Shown in pieces: positions 11,830-24,369 of a stretch of DNA of 64,000 nucleotides. The notes under the pieces were generated by a model. That model made no database searches, was not told where the DNA came from, and worked only from the letters and a program-made list of their open reading frames with translations. This stretch comes from Zhengitettix transpicula (lineage: Eukaryota; Arthropoda; Insecta; Orthoptera; Tetrigidae): NCBI GenBank assembly GCA_037074705.1, contig CM073592.1, positions 88,291,129 through 88,355,128 on the forward strand, read 5' to 3'. A program made the position numbers and the translations under genes. Positions within the stretch are counted from its first letter, which is position 1. Every line of letters starts with the position of its first letter.

Positions 11830-13190
11830 ACCACTAATAAAGCGCTAACGCGACGTACGTTACAAGGTAATTGTTATAAAATACCACGGGGCTACGAGCA
11901 ACATAGCTGTTGGGATTTTACGAAGTATAGATTAAATAAAAGTGCAAGACGTGATAGCTTGTAAATATATTAGAACCATGTAACTGACACACAAGGGATA
12001 AAACAACAAAAAGTAGAATTATAAGGCTTATAAAATTAGTTAAAAAACAAGACATTGTTTCATATTCAGAAGTAGACGCCTTCTCCTATTAAAACAGACT
12101 ACGAGAATTGTACAATGGAATCGTAACAATATTAGTATCAAACAAGTAAATATAATGAGTGAAAAATGTGTCTATAATATTACACAAATATGTGCTAAAT
12201 GATTAACAAATGGTGGTTCTTACTGTCTAAAATTAAATAAACCCACTTTTGAAATGTATAATTAATCTCTATTGCTAAACATGAATTATATTCCCATGAA
12301 AATAAAATTGTGGAACATTATATGAAAGTGAAAATATAATTAAAATATTTGCTGTTTTTCTCTTTCCAAGACAGGTTAGAAAAACTGCTTATTTCTATGT
12401 TTACTATTGGAATCAATACCTTATCGCGAAATATCTTATTTAAATAAGCATTCTTCCTAAATTATGTATGGGTCACCCATAACCACGTTGTTGAAGCCAC
12501 CAGTATAAACCTTTAATAATAATATTAATAAAAAGATGTGATAGAGGCCGAGGAATAATGTTTCTACCATTTGGCCTCTCCATTTCGAATAAAATTTAAT
12601 CACGATTAGGTGAAAACACTAGTGTCTCCAGTCAACTAATCTGAAACCAGAAATAGTAAAAGAACGGTAAAACAAAAAAAAATTCAAATTAGGAAAGAAA
12701 ACTTGAGTTGAAGAAAATTACACTTAAAAAATTACGTCCCTTTAACTGAGATCGCAAAAGGAGCAATATGAGAATCAGCTCAAAAATGTCAACAGATTTC
12801 AATGAATAGAATAGAGTTATTTTTCATAGATATTGATTAGAAGAAAAGATTCTAAGATTTGGCAGGAGTCATAATTAATCAGTTAATTTGTATAAGAATA
12901 GTGTATGATCAGGTAAAACATTTAGTAATTTATCTGTATAAAATGTTTAAAATAAAATTAGTTCAGAATAAAACCAATATCAATTTTATAAATACTCTGT
13001 AAAGAGTTTCAATAATTAAAGACTACTAATAGTTTGACACTGAGTGTGAAGTAGCGATGAAGCAAAAGTTTTAAGTAATTCCAAGGACAGTAAAATCATA
13101 ATAATGATGAAAAATATGTGACTATTAAATTACTATAAATAAATGGCCTTTAGTCAGAAAATAAATGGTTAAGTTTAGAAAAATATTTAT
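11830..13190. other. AT-rich, probably intronic tract upstream of the Ig exon
   Basis: Lies 5' of the Ig exon on the minus strand. No further exon, transposon end or repeat was recognised. Confidence 0.4.
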
Positions 13191-13193
13191 TAA

Positions 13194-13237
13194 GTATACG
13201 ACGTTTCGTCCTGTGCTAGGGCCTCATCAGGTATAAC
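13194..13237 (-). ncRNA. Hammerhead-ribozyme-like motif with intact core
   Basis: On the minus strand the order is GTTATAC, CTGATGA (13230..13224), a short hairpin, GAAAC (13207..13203), GTC, GTATAC. Both invariant core blocks are exact, and the predicted cleavage triplet is GUC. Stem I can form from five pairs (UAUAC with GUAUA). Stem II has three Watson-Crick pairs and one mismatch with an eight-base loop. Stem III is minimal, the form described for hammerheads in Penelope-like retroelements, which are thought to act as dimers. Activity is not proven. An unknown relic repeat is the alternative. Confidence 0.5.
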
Positions 13238-13239
13238 AA

Positions 13240-13560
13240 AGTTTATAATTTTGCATACAATACGTGAGTAAAATTTAAAGGCAAGGTTCTCCTGCCTTGC
13301 CCCTTGTAACTGAAAAAAAAACAAATTGCACAAGAAGGATGGTTGATATTTATAAAGAAAAACGGGGGACTGAAAAGAATATCCACCAAAGAAGAACGAG
13401 CGGGCGAAGGCAAACATTGAAAAAATGCAACCTCTGAGGAAAGCGAACGAGGAAAGGAAAGTTTATATACACGTTAATGCGGCAAAAGAAACCTGATAAA
13501 GGATGAACAAGGAAACTGTAAGTGAAGGGAAAGAAATATGTCAATGATGGCGCCGACATT
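13240..13560. other. Non-coding tract before LINE fragment
   Basis: Purine-rich on the plus strand; short open frames on the minus strand are low-complexity and not gene-like. Confidence 0.3.
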
Positions 13561-13589
13561 TCTATAAACTCCCCAACTCCGGTATAGTA

Positions 13590-13844
13590 ACACAAATATG
13601 CAGAGAAAGTGACTCTGATAACAACATAGAAGACATGAGAACTGGCATGAAGAAATTTGAGAATAACAGGACAATTGGAATAGATGGTATTCCAGAGGAA
13701 CTTCTTAAGCAAGGAGGAGGAATATTGGAACGAATTTTCGAAAATATGGTCAATTCATTGTTGGAGGAGGAGAAAATTTCCCAGCAATGGAAGGAAGGGA
13801 GATCGGATGGAGTGCAAAAGGCTGAAAAAGATCGGGCCAAGTGA
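13590..13844 (+). pseudogene. LINE reverse transcriptase fragment (N-terminal RT region)
   Basis: The frame from 13635 reads KKFENNRTIGIDGIPEELLK then GGGILERIFENMV and ISQQW. This is the start of the reverse transcriptase domain of non-LTR retrotransposons (pattern L-K-N-x-K-x-x-G-x-D-G-I-P-x-E-L-L-K, then an I-P-x-x-W-like block). Homology stops at about 13830, before the catalytic YxDD motif, so this is a short broken piece. The purine-rich tract and unrelated AT-rich sequence that follow separate it from the LINE tail at 14118, and the two may come from one internally deleted element. Confidence 0.6.
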
Positions 13845-14117
13845 AATAATTTAAGTAATGGTTGCTTTTTTTCTCTCTCTCTCTTTTCTATCATGTTTTA
13901 AATTCTGCAGGCGATATTATTGAATATCTCCCTGATAATGTTATTTCTACCAGTACATCTGGCAGACGTCAGAAATTTAGCTCATAAAATTATAAATGAT
14001 TCTGATTGCTAAACAAATAATTTTTTTTAAAAAAAGAACAATCATTCATAAAGACCCACCAATCAGAATAATCCAGATTGAGATGGGGTGGGCAATTTAT
14101 CATGGATGAATAAAACG

Positions 14118-14325
14118 GTTAAATATTACAAAGAAGTGAAAGAGGACAAAAAAGACGTGGACGACCAGATGGGAGTCATCGAAGACCTCCGGAAAATGGG
14201 CTACAGAAATTGGAGAGCTCTAGCGATGGATCGAGATAAATGGCGGAAAATTGTAAAAGAGGCCAACGCTCACAACGAGCTGTACAGCCACAAAAGAAGA
14301 AGAATATTAGAGAATGCTTACTATT
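14118..14325 (+). pseudogene. LINE open reading frame C-terminal fragment
   Basis: The frame reads DQMGVIEDLRKMGYRNWRAL then AMDRDKWRKIV and EANAHNELYSHKRRR. It matches the extreme C-terminus of insect endonuclease-reverse-transcriptase LINEs (W-x-D-x-V-x-x-D-L-x-x-M-G-x-x-N-W-R-x-x-A-x-D-R-x-x-W). The upstream part of the same tail at about 14090..14120 looks frameshifted. An AAG-rich stretch follows, typical of the element's end. It is a relic with no complete gene. Confidence 0.6.
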
Positions 14326-14329
14326 TATA

Positions 14330-15275
14330 CCACAGTTTTAAAATTCTAAATTTATTTATGAATAAAATAACTTTCCAAAGACTCATTTACAGAGTTTCAA
14401 TTTTCACATTTGAACTTATACTTTCTCAATAAATAACGCCGTTTGCCGATTTTCAAGTAAAGATTATGATAAAATAAGTATCATTTAAAATATTGATCAC
14501 GGATACTTGCATTATCTTTGAATCAGTAACACTTGAAGACCCAATTAAAGAATTTTGAAAATAGTATTTGACTTATCTCACGTTTTACAGACATTGTATT
14601 GGTTTTTATTATCGTTTGAATGATTGGTTCCGGGTTACGGCTTTGTCTTGGGATTAACATTTTTTTACGCCTAACTAATATATAGAAAACTCATATTCTG
14701 AATCATTAACCGGTTCCTTAAGCTTCCCACTATTTTGTTAGTTTTTTTTTTGAAAAAATATAAACCGGAATGACTACACCACCATGATATCGCAACATTC
14801 TTCCCCTCCGTGACTTATGCGTCCTGTATCTTCCCACTAAGCATTCTTCTCGATGCCAATAAAATCTTCTGTAAAAGGAATCCGACATATTCAGCAGCAA
14901 ATTCTTTGTAAGCTGTCTTTCAATACGACTACATTGACTGTAAGGACTTCGCCGAACAACGTATTTCTTTTATTTATTTGAAACGTATACAATTTCTTTT
15001 CCTTTTTGTTTATTCCTTACGACCGTCACATTTTTTATCTGTTTCATATCTCTCTTTATATTTCGTAGTGCCTATTTTTCTGCACGCCCCTACAATTTAT
15101 CCTTGCGATTGTTTACAAGCCAGTGTTCAACTATTTATTATTGATGTTATATATCACCATTAACTCATTCCTTATTTTAAGCATTTATATGATTACGAGT
15201 GAAATAAGTAACTGGGGACAAATGCAAGTTTTGTATAATTTAATTGAAAATCCGGAACTTCAAACTTCTTATTTT
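14330..15275. other. AT-rich non-coding tract
   Basis: No gene or repeat recognised; the plus-strand open frame at 14978..15163 is pyrimidine-rich low-complexity sequence. Confidence 0.35.
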
Positions 15276-15280
15276 CCCAG

Positions 15281-15441
15281 GAGGAGTCTAAGATCTTGCA
15301 AGAAGAATCAGAAAAAATGCCTCACGTCCAAGAGACCCGGCCATATTGGCATACACAGTGATTTGCAGTTTCCGAAGCGCCACAGCGAAAAGCACAAAAC
15401 AATGAAATGTGTCGGGCGGCAGCAACTTTCGTACGAATACT
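15281..15441 (+). CDS. Candidate exon, unrecognised
   Basis: A strong acceptor-like sequence, TTATTTTCCCAG, ends at 15280 and is followed by 160 bp of balanced composition. Two frames are open from the acceptor. One starts EESKILQEESEKMPHVQE and stops at 15358; the other is basic (KRPGHIGIHSDLQF, then KRHSEKHK) and stays open to a stop at 15439..15441. No good donor is visible; the best is ACA/GTGATT at 15357. Neither frame is recognised. It could be a terminal exon on the same strand as 16599..16726, or chance. Confidence 0.2.
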
Positions 15442-15444
15442 AGA

Positions 15445-15726
15445 AAAATAGACGAACTTATCCCATTTATAATAGATTTGCTGGTAATGGGGTCGATATG
15501 TCTGGGATTGACACGGGTAAAGTCAGAATTTTGTTTATTTTACACGTCTAAAGGTGAATAATTATCTACGACTTCATATTAAATATCAATGAAAACAGAT
15601 TATTTACATTTTTTTTCTATTCTTTATACTGCACGGAAAATTGCTATAGCTCCTAATTTAACATTTTGTCGAATTTTAGTATTTTTCCCCATTTTTTTGG
15701 TCCGCTGAGAAATTCAGAGCCCCTTC
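15445..15726. other. AT-rich non-coding tract
   Basis: Nothing recognised. Confidence 0.3.
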
Positions 15727-15965
15727 TGTTTTTTTTAGGGCAACAGGCTACATGAGGGTAATCCACGTTTGGCAACTCCCCTTTAGTAGCATAGGAAGGG
15801 ATTTGAAAGGGGGGATGCGGATGGGTTACTAGGGCCCCCGGGCTATATTTTAAGGATCCTACCCGGCATTCACCTAAAGAAATGCAGGGAAACACTAGAA
15901 AAACCTGCATCAGGTAGGTCGGGCATTGGGTACTTGTCCCACGCCCTTCCGATAGCGCGAGAGTA
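15727..15965 (-). repeat. Poly(A)-tailed repeat family R, copy 1 (subfamily A)
   Basis: Read on the minus strand, the repeat ends TAGCCTGTTGCCCTAAAAAA. It shares long blocks with six other copies in this window: GGATCCTACCCGGCATTC, GGGCCCCCGGGC, and the block around GGTAGGTCGGGCATTGGGTA. This copy is truncated beyond GATAGCG. The A-tail implies spread by retrotransposition. No known LINE or SINE family was recognised. Confidence 0.65.
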
Positions 15966-16590
15966 GATGAAACTGGGAGAAACATGTCAGGGTTGACACA
16001 CAATACGTGCAAAATTTGATTTATCGAAATTATAATTTCACCAACTTCTTAGTTTTCTGCTGATATTCCCAAAATACCTCCTAGGTGTGTTATGTAGCAA
16101 ATAGAACACCCGAAATAGTTACATTACCTTACTTACATACTGAGTGGTATATTACCACTTAAAACGTGGACGCTATTAGTTTCAACGTAAAAGATAATTA
16201 TACACTTATATTTATAAAGTAGTAACTACCAATTTTTTGAAAAAGATTATATATATATATAAGGTACTGGTACTACCAAGTGTAATGACTATTTTTACTA
16301 AAGGCCAAAATAAACCGTACGATGTGTTAATAAATTTATTGCAATTATAATTATTTTATTTATATAGAGTAATATAATTAAATTTAAAATGTAAGTGAAA
16401 ACCTGACACATTAATTATGTATATAAAATTTACGCAGGAAACTATGTTGTAGTGAAATGTAATTAAAGATACGTAAAGGAAACTAAAAGGCATTGTAAAT
16501 ATTGTTTTAATGTAAATTGTTATGTTAAATCATTTAATTGTATGTAGTAAAATTTCACATTTGTAATTGTGCATATATGCGTATATCATT
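15966..16590. other. AT-rich non-coding tract
   Basis: Includes a short (TA)n run near 16247..16261. No gene seen. Confidence 0.35.
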
Positions 16591-16598
16591 TTCTCTAG

Positions 16599-16726
16599 GT
16601 CGTCATGAAATTCCAGACAACGCGGATGAGTTATCCCGGTATCTTCCCCGTTTATACGAGGAAACGCCAAGATTTCCTTCATCCGATATCAACTTAGAAC
16701 CTCTAAGACCAGACTTTCACCTCTAA
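16599..16726 (+). CDS. Candidate terminal coding exon, function unknown
   Basis: The acceptor ATTTTCTCTAG ends at 16598. After two bases that complete a split codon (phase 1), 41 codons encode RHEIPDNADELSRYLPRLYE, then ETPRFPSSDINLEPLRPDFHL without its last step written here in full, and stop with TAA at 16724..16726. Composition is balanced with several CpG, unlike the flanks, and the peptide is hydrophilic and not low-complexity. It looks like the C-terminal end of a protein encoded on the plus strand, opposite to the Ig exon. The family is not recognised, and no partner exon is certain; 15281..15441 is the only nearby candidate and its phase does not fit well. Confidence 0.4.
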
Positions 16727-19700
16727 AAAGCAATAAGACGCTGTAACAGGCTGTGCATTCAGCGTTGAATTGAGGCTAAAAACGAATACTGACTGTCGAC
16801 TGGTGAGAGAAGATATGATAACGAAGGATACTGTGCCAAAGAGTTGCTTGAAAAGTAAATGACAAGGATTCAGGGTAACTCGAGGAATTGGAGTTAAGTG
16901 GTGAAAGGTTTCGTAAAATATTTTAACGTTTTACACAGCCTCTAAAATTTATCCGCTGTTGCCGCTCGTACTGACAGATGCCATAAGTTATTTAAAACGT
17001 TCTCTGACAAATCGTTCCATTGTAATTGATATCAAGAATGATGAAAGGTAAAAATTAACAATAATGTAAAATCACGTTACACTTTTGAAGAAAGTGTTGT
17101 TGACAAACGCATTTATAAAATTCTCAGTAATGAGGCATTGTCGGTGATCGATTTATTTTCCATGCATTGTGACGTAAACGCAAAATTGATTTAATTATCT
17201 ACAACTAGATGCGGCATCTCCGTCATTGACACACGTGGTTGCCCCGGCAATGGAACCCAAAACGCTGAGCTCGTGTTTGTAGAATTACTGAATTGCCATC
17301 GACATGCTAACCATACGTTTTATGAATTACTGCTAAGATTTTCCGCCCGAATAAGGTTAAAGTGTGATCAAAGTAATTTATTTTCATAATAAAATTAATA
17401 AACTCTCCCCATAACAATCCGAATAGTTAATTTTAAGATTGCTGATTATTGGAAAATTATTGCATCCATCTTAGTTTATGCAATTTGAAGCCGTTGTGTT
17501 TAGACGTGACGATTAATAATGTGTAATATATTATTATATGTTAACTTATCATATTCCTAGCCTCGCACACGATTTTCGTACAATTATAAATGTTGGAATA
17601 GATTAGATTGTTTTTACATATATTCTCTTCTGAATAAAAGTTTCATGGATGTGGAAACAATAAAATATTTTACATTGTTTTTAACCTATAATCATATTTT
17701 AAATTTTCATAGTTTCCATGTATAATAATATAACATAATGCTTTAAGTATTTTATGAGGATAAAATGATTAAAAATAAAATTTTATAGTATGTCACTATA
17801 ATTATTATTTTCAATTTAAGATATTTTAATAATCAAGACTATTAATATTTCATGACAACTATTTACACCACTGTATTAATATTACAAATTTATGTACGAA
17901 TTTAATTATTTTCAAAACACTCATTTAACGATTAGCTGAGTGGAAGTGTTTTAAAGTTCGCTTTTTAAAATTTATTAGCATTTGGAAAACAGAATTTAGT
18001 ACTCTAAGGGTCAATGAATGCAATAAGAGTGATTTTTAATTTTTCAATGATATAAGGAAGTACGTTTTAATGGAACATTCCTGTATATTCCACCTAAATC
18101 TCTGCAACCGACAGGGACTTATAACTATTATGTAAATAAATTTTATTTCTGGAATAAAATTAATTTTATATCCGCGGTGGTAGTAAATTTATCGTAATTA
18201 ATTATTACAATTACCATCAACGAGTAAATAAAATGACCTGAGAGAGAAATATACCCAATTTATTGAATATCTCTGTGCTCTTGGACTATAAGGACTAATT
18301 TAATGTGGAGGTATCCCAAAATAACACGTATGTAATAGCTTTTAAGTTTCGTTACGTTGACGTAAGGCGGACTGCATACGTTGCTGAAATGAGTTTCTTA
18401 ATTAATGTATTGATATGTTGTTTCTGATATATCATTGTAGGGAACGACATAGGTATTTTGTACTTTTATTACTTCAGTAATGATATATCTTTGTAAAGTT
18501 ACTTGATTTATGTAGAATCTACGGTGCGATGTAGCACAGTGTGCGTTTTATTACTGTCAAATACAGAACAACAATTTGTAATAGTACTAAATGTATTATT
18601 ATCTGTTTCTTTCAGATTATTTGTATTGTTTTAGTCGTTTCACTACACACACAGAGACAAAACATTTAGATAAAAGTACGGTCATCACAGACTGAAGAAA
18701 TGTACAACCAGAGTCCCTAATTATACACAAAATTGCGCAAATTAAGTCAATTACTCCGCAGTCGTGGCACTTAACTTTTTTAAAACTGGGTTTAGGGTGA
18801 GTTGGTGGAGTTTATTTGTTTCCATCTGGCGTTTTAGATTATAAATGTAACATAAAATTAACTGTCTATGTTTGACGTATTTTTATAAATTGTTGATAAA
18901 TATTTATCAACATTATTAGGTTTATAATAAAAATTATTTACCAAATATGTACATTATGTGTCAACGATATTAATCACTAGATATTTATAATTTCCCCTAA
19001 ATTAACACGAATATCAATAATACTGTATTTAATCAAGATCTCTCATTACAATTATGACCTTTGAGAGTTTGGTGCCAGTAGAGGTAGAATATATTTTTGT
19101 GTATGTATGTATTATGAAAATGTGAAAAATCAAATACGTAACACTTTTAGAATATTCAGGAAAAAAAATTTTTTTTCAATATTTACCAAGAAATCTATAA
19201 TTTTCTGGAACAAATCATTGCATGATTGTGGAATGTCTTCATTATTGGGTTGCAAGACGGTAATTCGAAAGTGACAGGATTTGTATTCATTGGTCGGAAA
19301 ATACAGATCTCTCAAAATATATTCGTTTCTTACTACTCAAACCTAGGTATAATGAAAGCTACTTCAGAATACAAAAACAAATTTATAAATTATTCACATT
19401 TTTTCGCAGTAAAATAATTAAGTTGAATGGACGAATTCATAATACGATGAAAGTAGCAAGATATTTGTCAGAAATTGGATTGTTTTACAAACGAATGGAG
19501 TTTAAATAATCTCTTCCACACATTTTTTGTTTACGATTCCGCGTAATACTAATTCTGACATTATAGAACGGATATGAGTGCTTAAATCAAATGTGTACTC
19601 TGAATCCCTAGAATATTAAAATATTAGACGATATATAATTAATAACTCAAATAAATTCCAATGTTCGAATTGACAAAGGTAGATTAAGAGGGAATAGATT

Positions 19701-19975
19701 AATTTTCGGAGAATTCTGTCCTAACTCATAATTCTATTAAAGTTTTAAACTGACAGATATTAATCTTTATAATATTAACTTTTCCTTCCAGCAGAATTTA
19801 ATTTACCTCTTTCACCGAGCTTTCGGACGTTAAATCGATATTTAGTCATTTTTGTGATGCAGGTAATTTTACAACGTCAATATAAGGCGCAATGTTCCTT
19901 CACTTTTAAGTATTTTTGGTTTTTAAATGTACAATGCTATGTACATGTCCGGGAACCTAAGGTGATTACAACACG
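16727..19975. other. AT-rich non-coding tract
   Basis: The first 600 bp could be a 3' UTR of the preceding candidate exon, with an AATAAA-type hexamer near 17633. A balanced patch at 17215..17350 has no exon borders. The remainder shows no gene or repeat. Confidence 0.35.
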
Positions 19976-19979
19976 GAAA

Positions 19980-20075
19980 ATGGCTTCATTCCTGTTAGTT
20001 TTAATCATGGTTTTAGAAACATTTTTCTTGAATTCCAGTTTGTTTATCCTTGAGACAGCAGCGGAGACTAAAGTG
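19980..20075 (+). CDS. Candidate signal-peptide first exon
   Basis: An ATG at 19980 in a favourable context (GAAAATGG) opens 32 codons that read MASFLLVLIMVLETFFLNSS then LFILETAAETKV, and end exactly at a donor-like GTG/GTAAGG (GT at 20076..20077), phase 0. A hydrophobic core of about 11 residues follows the start, as in a secretory signal peptide. If the donor is unused the frame continues only to a stop at 20118. This is a typical shape for the first coding exon of a secreted protein or receptor with a long first intron, but no downstream partner exon was found and chance cannot be excluded. Confidence 0.3.
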
Positions 20076-20079
20076 GTAA

Positions 20080-22080
20080 GGCAGAAATTGAGCGAGAGCG
20101 AAATACGTCGAGGTCAATAAATATAATTTTCTTTTTCTTGAAGAATGGCAGAGATTTATTGATCGTTTCAAATATTGGATTATTGTTATTTTATTTTTAT
20201 ACCTTTCCCTCACTTCCTTATTTGTTCACTGCTTCCGGTTCTCCATTTTTCGCTTATTTTCTTTAACTTGATACGATCTTTCATGTACGGTCTGCCTCCC
20301 TGTCTTATTGTCTTAATATTCATTGAATCCTGCACACATCGTAGTAACTAATGTAAAAGTACGAGTATAGTAGCATAAAATGTATTCACATGAATCATTA
20401 CTTGATTGTCAGCAAATACAGGAAAAGTAAAAAGTGCGAACACTGAAAAATGTTGTTTTATGTACCAGTTAATATTTTAAAGTAAATATCTTAAATTTGG
20501 TAGTTAGGTGATATACAAAAAAGACATTTATGTTTTTCGAATCATTATTTCTTAAACAAGTTGGTTATGAGCGACAATACTAATATACAGAATGCATATA
20601 AGTGTTTTAGTAATATTATGAGAATGATAAACTGTTACAATTTATTACTATTAATAAATTAACAATTCATAACCTAAAAGGGTCATGTATTGGTGCGATG
20701 CGACATTACAAATATTTACAAAAAATTCTGTGAATAAGCTAACTGTTGAGAATCGTTTAGAATTCAGTTACGATAATTTAATAAAATTTACTTTCTTTAT
20801 GAAATCATAAATTCAGAAATTAAAACTTGTCTTTTAGCCCAGACGTATATTTTGATAATTAATGAAACAAAATACAAATATTAACTGTTGAATTGAGAAT
20901 ATTAAACTAAAGAAAAAATATCACGTAATGTTTATAAAATAAGAAGTAGAAACGAAGCTGTAGTTTAATTATTCCATGAACAGAAATTTTTAAGCTAATT
21001 TTATAACGTTAGCCGCATGCATTCTAGTTATTAACTTGATTCACATTTTCTTCCATTAAAGTTTGTCTGCACGTATACACTTTTCTCGCAGCAACGATTG
21101 AGCGCCCCTTGCTAACTGCAACACGAAACACACATTTCGTTCCGTGTGCTTATTGGACCACGATTCGCTATGACAGAAGGAAGATTCACCCATTACAATG
21201 TTTCTACCAAGTATGCTCTTTCTTCGTGTTTTCTCGATTCTAATTTTCATTTTCCTTCATTGTTTCAATGGAATCCTGCAGTATAGCAATTTTTTTATTT
21301 TATAATAATAATTAATAATACCACGTCTTTCTTTTTCTTTCGACACACTATTTGACTCTACGTAAGAAGTTCTGTTAATGATCACGCTACGCTGAAGTCA
21401 AGTAATGGATACTTCCATCCCCTTTATGGAGATCAGTCTTGCGTAATGCGGTACACTCTAACCTTTCGTATATTTGGAGATATAAATTATGCTTAGTGTT
21501 TAAACTTTGTTTTCAGGTTCAGTTGTTGGTCCAATACACACACATAATAAACGTACATGAAAAATGTATAGAAATTATTATTACTACAAATTCATTTGGA
21601 ATACTACAGTATTATAATTTAAATTTAATTGGTATTAGTTTGCATGAATTTATTGACGTATTGTATTAATTCTTTAGAGGATTTCTAGACATTTTTTATT
21701 ACATAAATGGAAGACCCAAATGTGTTAGAAATTTGTTTCTCCGAGGATTAGGTTGGACAACAGATAGCATTAAGAACAATGTCTTGAAATTAAAACACAG
21801 TTTACGAAAGTGTCTTATTTGCTGTTCGAATGTTACGTTTATAGAGCAAGTAAAACCCCAAATTTTGCATGTAATTAATAACTGGATGCAACAAAAACAA
21901 TTTAACTAGGAGGTAATTTAATTAAATGGCGCGTAATATACATATGACAAAGCGATTGTTTGGCGAATATCCAACATTGTGGGATCCTTATGTAAATAGA
22001 TGCAACTTTAGCGACTGTTTTAGCATAATCTTGGTATCGCCGCTGCCTTGTTTATCCGGTATTGTGCACATACTTGGCAG
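20080..22080. other. AT-rich non-coding tract
   Basis: A balanced patch at 21055..21250 is open on the minus strand but has no recognisable domain. Nothing else seen. Confidence 0.35.
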
Positions 22081-22460
22081 ACGGGTCCGAAGCGTAATTA
22101 AAGCAAGCCCCTCCCCTGGCAACTGTTATTGTAGCGATAGTCGCCAAATTCCAGGGAGACCGCCGCGCCGCCTCCCCCGACCCCACCGCGATCTTTCTGG
22201 AAGCCAGCCATTTTAGTTAGGATTGCCCGGTATTCGCCGAGCGCTGAGTTTGGACGGGAGTGAGTTTTTTTTACTCCTCCTCCCCAGGCATGCTGGACCA
22301 CAGCGAAGAGTGTCGAGTTTGTGGAACTTGGTCGCTCGGCCGTATTGATTCAATCTCAAACTGTGAGCCTTCAATGAAGCCACATTAGCGCCTAGCTTCA
22401 GGGCAACGCGAGTCTTGCGAACAAGCGAGCTACGGCCGCGGAATTCTGCTGTGGGCGTCA
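22080..22460. promoter_or_regulatory. GC-rich, CpG-rich island
   Basis: The most GC-rich extended stretch apart from the Ig exon, with a C-rich core around 22105..22190. Frames are open on both strands. On the minus strand an ATG in good context (TAAAATGG, near 22213) starts a 37-codon glycine-rich frame beginning MAGFQKDRGGVGGGG, with no donor or homology to support it. A promoter, a conserved non-coding element or an unrecognised repeat are all possible. Confidence 0.25.
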
Positions 22461-22653
22461 CTTACGCCTGGACTCACAACAACTACAATAAAACAGGCAA
22501 ATCGACACGAGCCTTTATTTTATAAAAGACTTCAATTACCACACAATTTGTAAGTTACAGAACCGTTAACTAATGTCATCAATGAAATTATGCAACTCGT
22601 GTACTAAATTAAATACATACAGAAGCTTTAAATGGAATATTCATCTTCAAAAT

Positions 22654-22656
<3 letters not shown>

Positions 22657-22742
<86 letters not shown>
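22657..22742. repeat. Compound microsatellite (AC)17(AT)26
   Basis: Uninterrupted AC repeats at 22657..22690 run straight into AT repeats to 22742. Confidence 0.95.
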
Positions 22743-22747
<5 letters not shown>

Positions 22748-24365
22748 TGACACGTGATTTTCAATTATTTGTCTCCAATAGTTTATTTACTTGAATCTTA
22801 GTAAAGAGTTTGTATTGCATTTCTGTACCGTTGGCTATGTTTGTGACTTTGAAGATTAATATGCCGGGAAGTGGCCATAGTTGTAATGTAATTAATATGT
22901 TTGACGTTGCAAAATTTTTTGCAAATAATATTTGAAGACTGGAATTGGTTTTATTGATGATAAAAAAACTTCAATTATAATACTTTACAGAAATTATAAT
23001 ATATGTTACAAGATATCTGTCAAAGTTTTCCGTAAGGTTATTGTGAAGAAGTGAACAGCCAACATGTAGCCAAATATTTAAATAAACTTTATGAAAGAAA
23101 GGGCTGATGTGGACATCCTTGAAGAATATAAAGACAAAAGTATATAAAAAACAAATATATATTCGCCAGTAACAAAACTTAAATTGAAACTGATATTGTA
23201 TCTGAAATTTAATGATAAAAAATATTGATCCATATAGCTCAACATGAAAATTTTATTAATTGTGAAGTTAAATTCTTACATTAACACTAAAAACGTTGAG
23301 CCATTGAAAATATTGAAGACATTGAGAATATTCAACCTCCTCAGTTTATACATATTTTTAATGAGGAAAGATGAGGTATAACAATAAATAAGTTGGATAT
23401 AAATATTCATCACTGATGTTAAATTTGCATTCTATAATTTAAGGAAAACATATTTTATCACATCATTACGTAATTTAAATTTGTTACATTAAATTGTATA
23501 AAATATATTAAAACTTACATAATTTGTATTCCAACAAGTGCTAATTAGAAATTACATTGACTTACCTCCAGGCCATTTTAAGACAAAATAACTATGAATT
23601 TCGAGAAAAAAATTACATTATTACAGTTTAAAATTAACAGAAACACAGAAAAAATGTGTGCATCTCTTAATAATAATGGAATACAATTGTCCAAATATAT
23701 TAGACTCAAATAAAGATGTGTCATACATTTTGTTTTAATTATTATTATCATTTACGGCTGTAATGTTTGATCGGATATGCAGCATTACACTCATCAGTAT
23801 TGCGAAATATTTATTTTCCGCATTCAAAATTTTATATTAAACCAATAGAGTTTATTTCTGCGGAGATAAAGATGCTAGATTACTTCTGAATATTGTTTTA
23901 CACGAAAAACTTTTTATATCAAACAACATTATTATATTAGATCTCATATTATCTAATTAATATTACGTTCTACCAGATTAAGCCCTAAATCAGCAACGTC
24001 TCTATTTTGTATGAATATTTTTAATGTTAATGTAATAATTGAACTCGAAAATTAATTAAATTTCAAGTTTTGACATTTTGGTTAATATATACCTTTTTAA
24101 ATTACAAAAATTAACCATTTAACCAAAAAGACTTGAAACCTAATTTTATTAAAAAAATAGACGTTTATGAATCCTGTTTTAGGAGATTGAAAATATTTCT
24201 TAAAGTATCCGTTTTATCTTTAAGTGAATGTATAATAGACTTAGTATATAACATATTAGAAACATACCTGGATTTGTAATTACTATCTATAAATAAAATA
24301 TGGAAATTGTCTCAATTGATGGTGTAATTAGTGTCCAAAAACTGAATTCCGTATAGATTTAAAAT
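22743..24365. other. AT-rich non-coding tract
   Basis: No gene or recognisable repeat seen. Confidence 0.4.
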
Positions 24366-24369
24366 TAAC

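Noticed and set aside
22098..22301. Glycine-rich minus-strand frame in the GC-rich island
   Set aside because: Good start context but no donor, no homology, and a bias expected from the C-rich composition.
22573..22794. Open frame through the AC/AT microsatellite
   Set aside because: The peptide is mostly the translation of the repeats.
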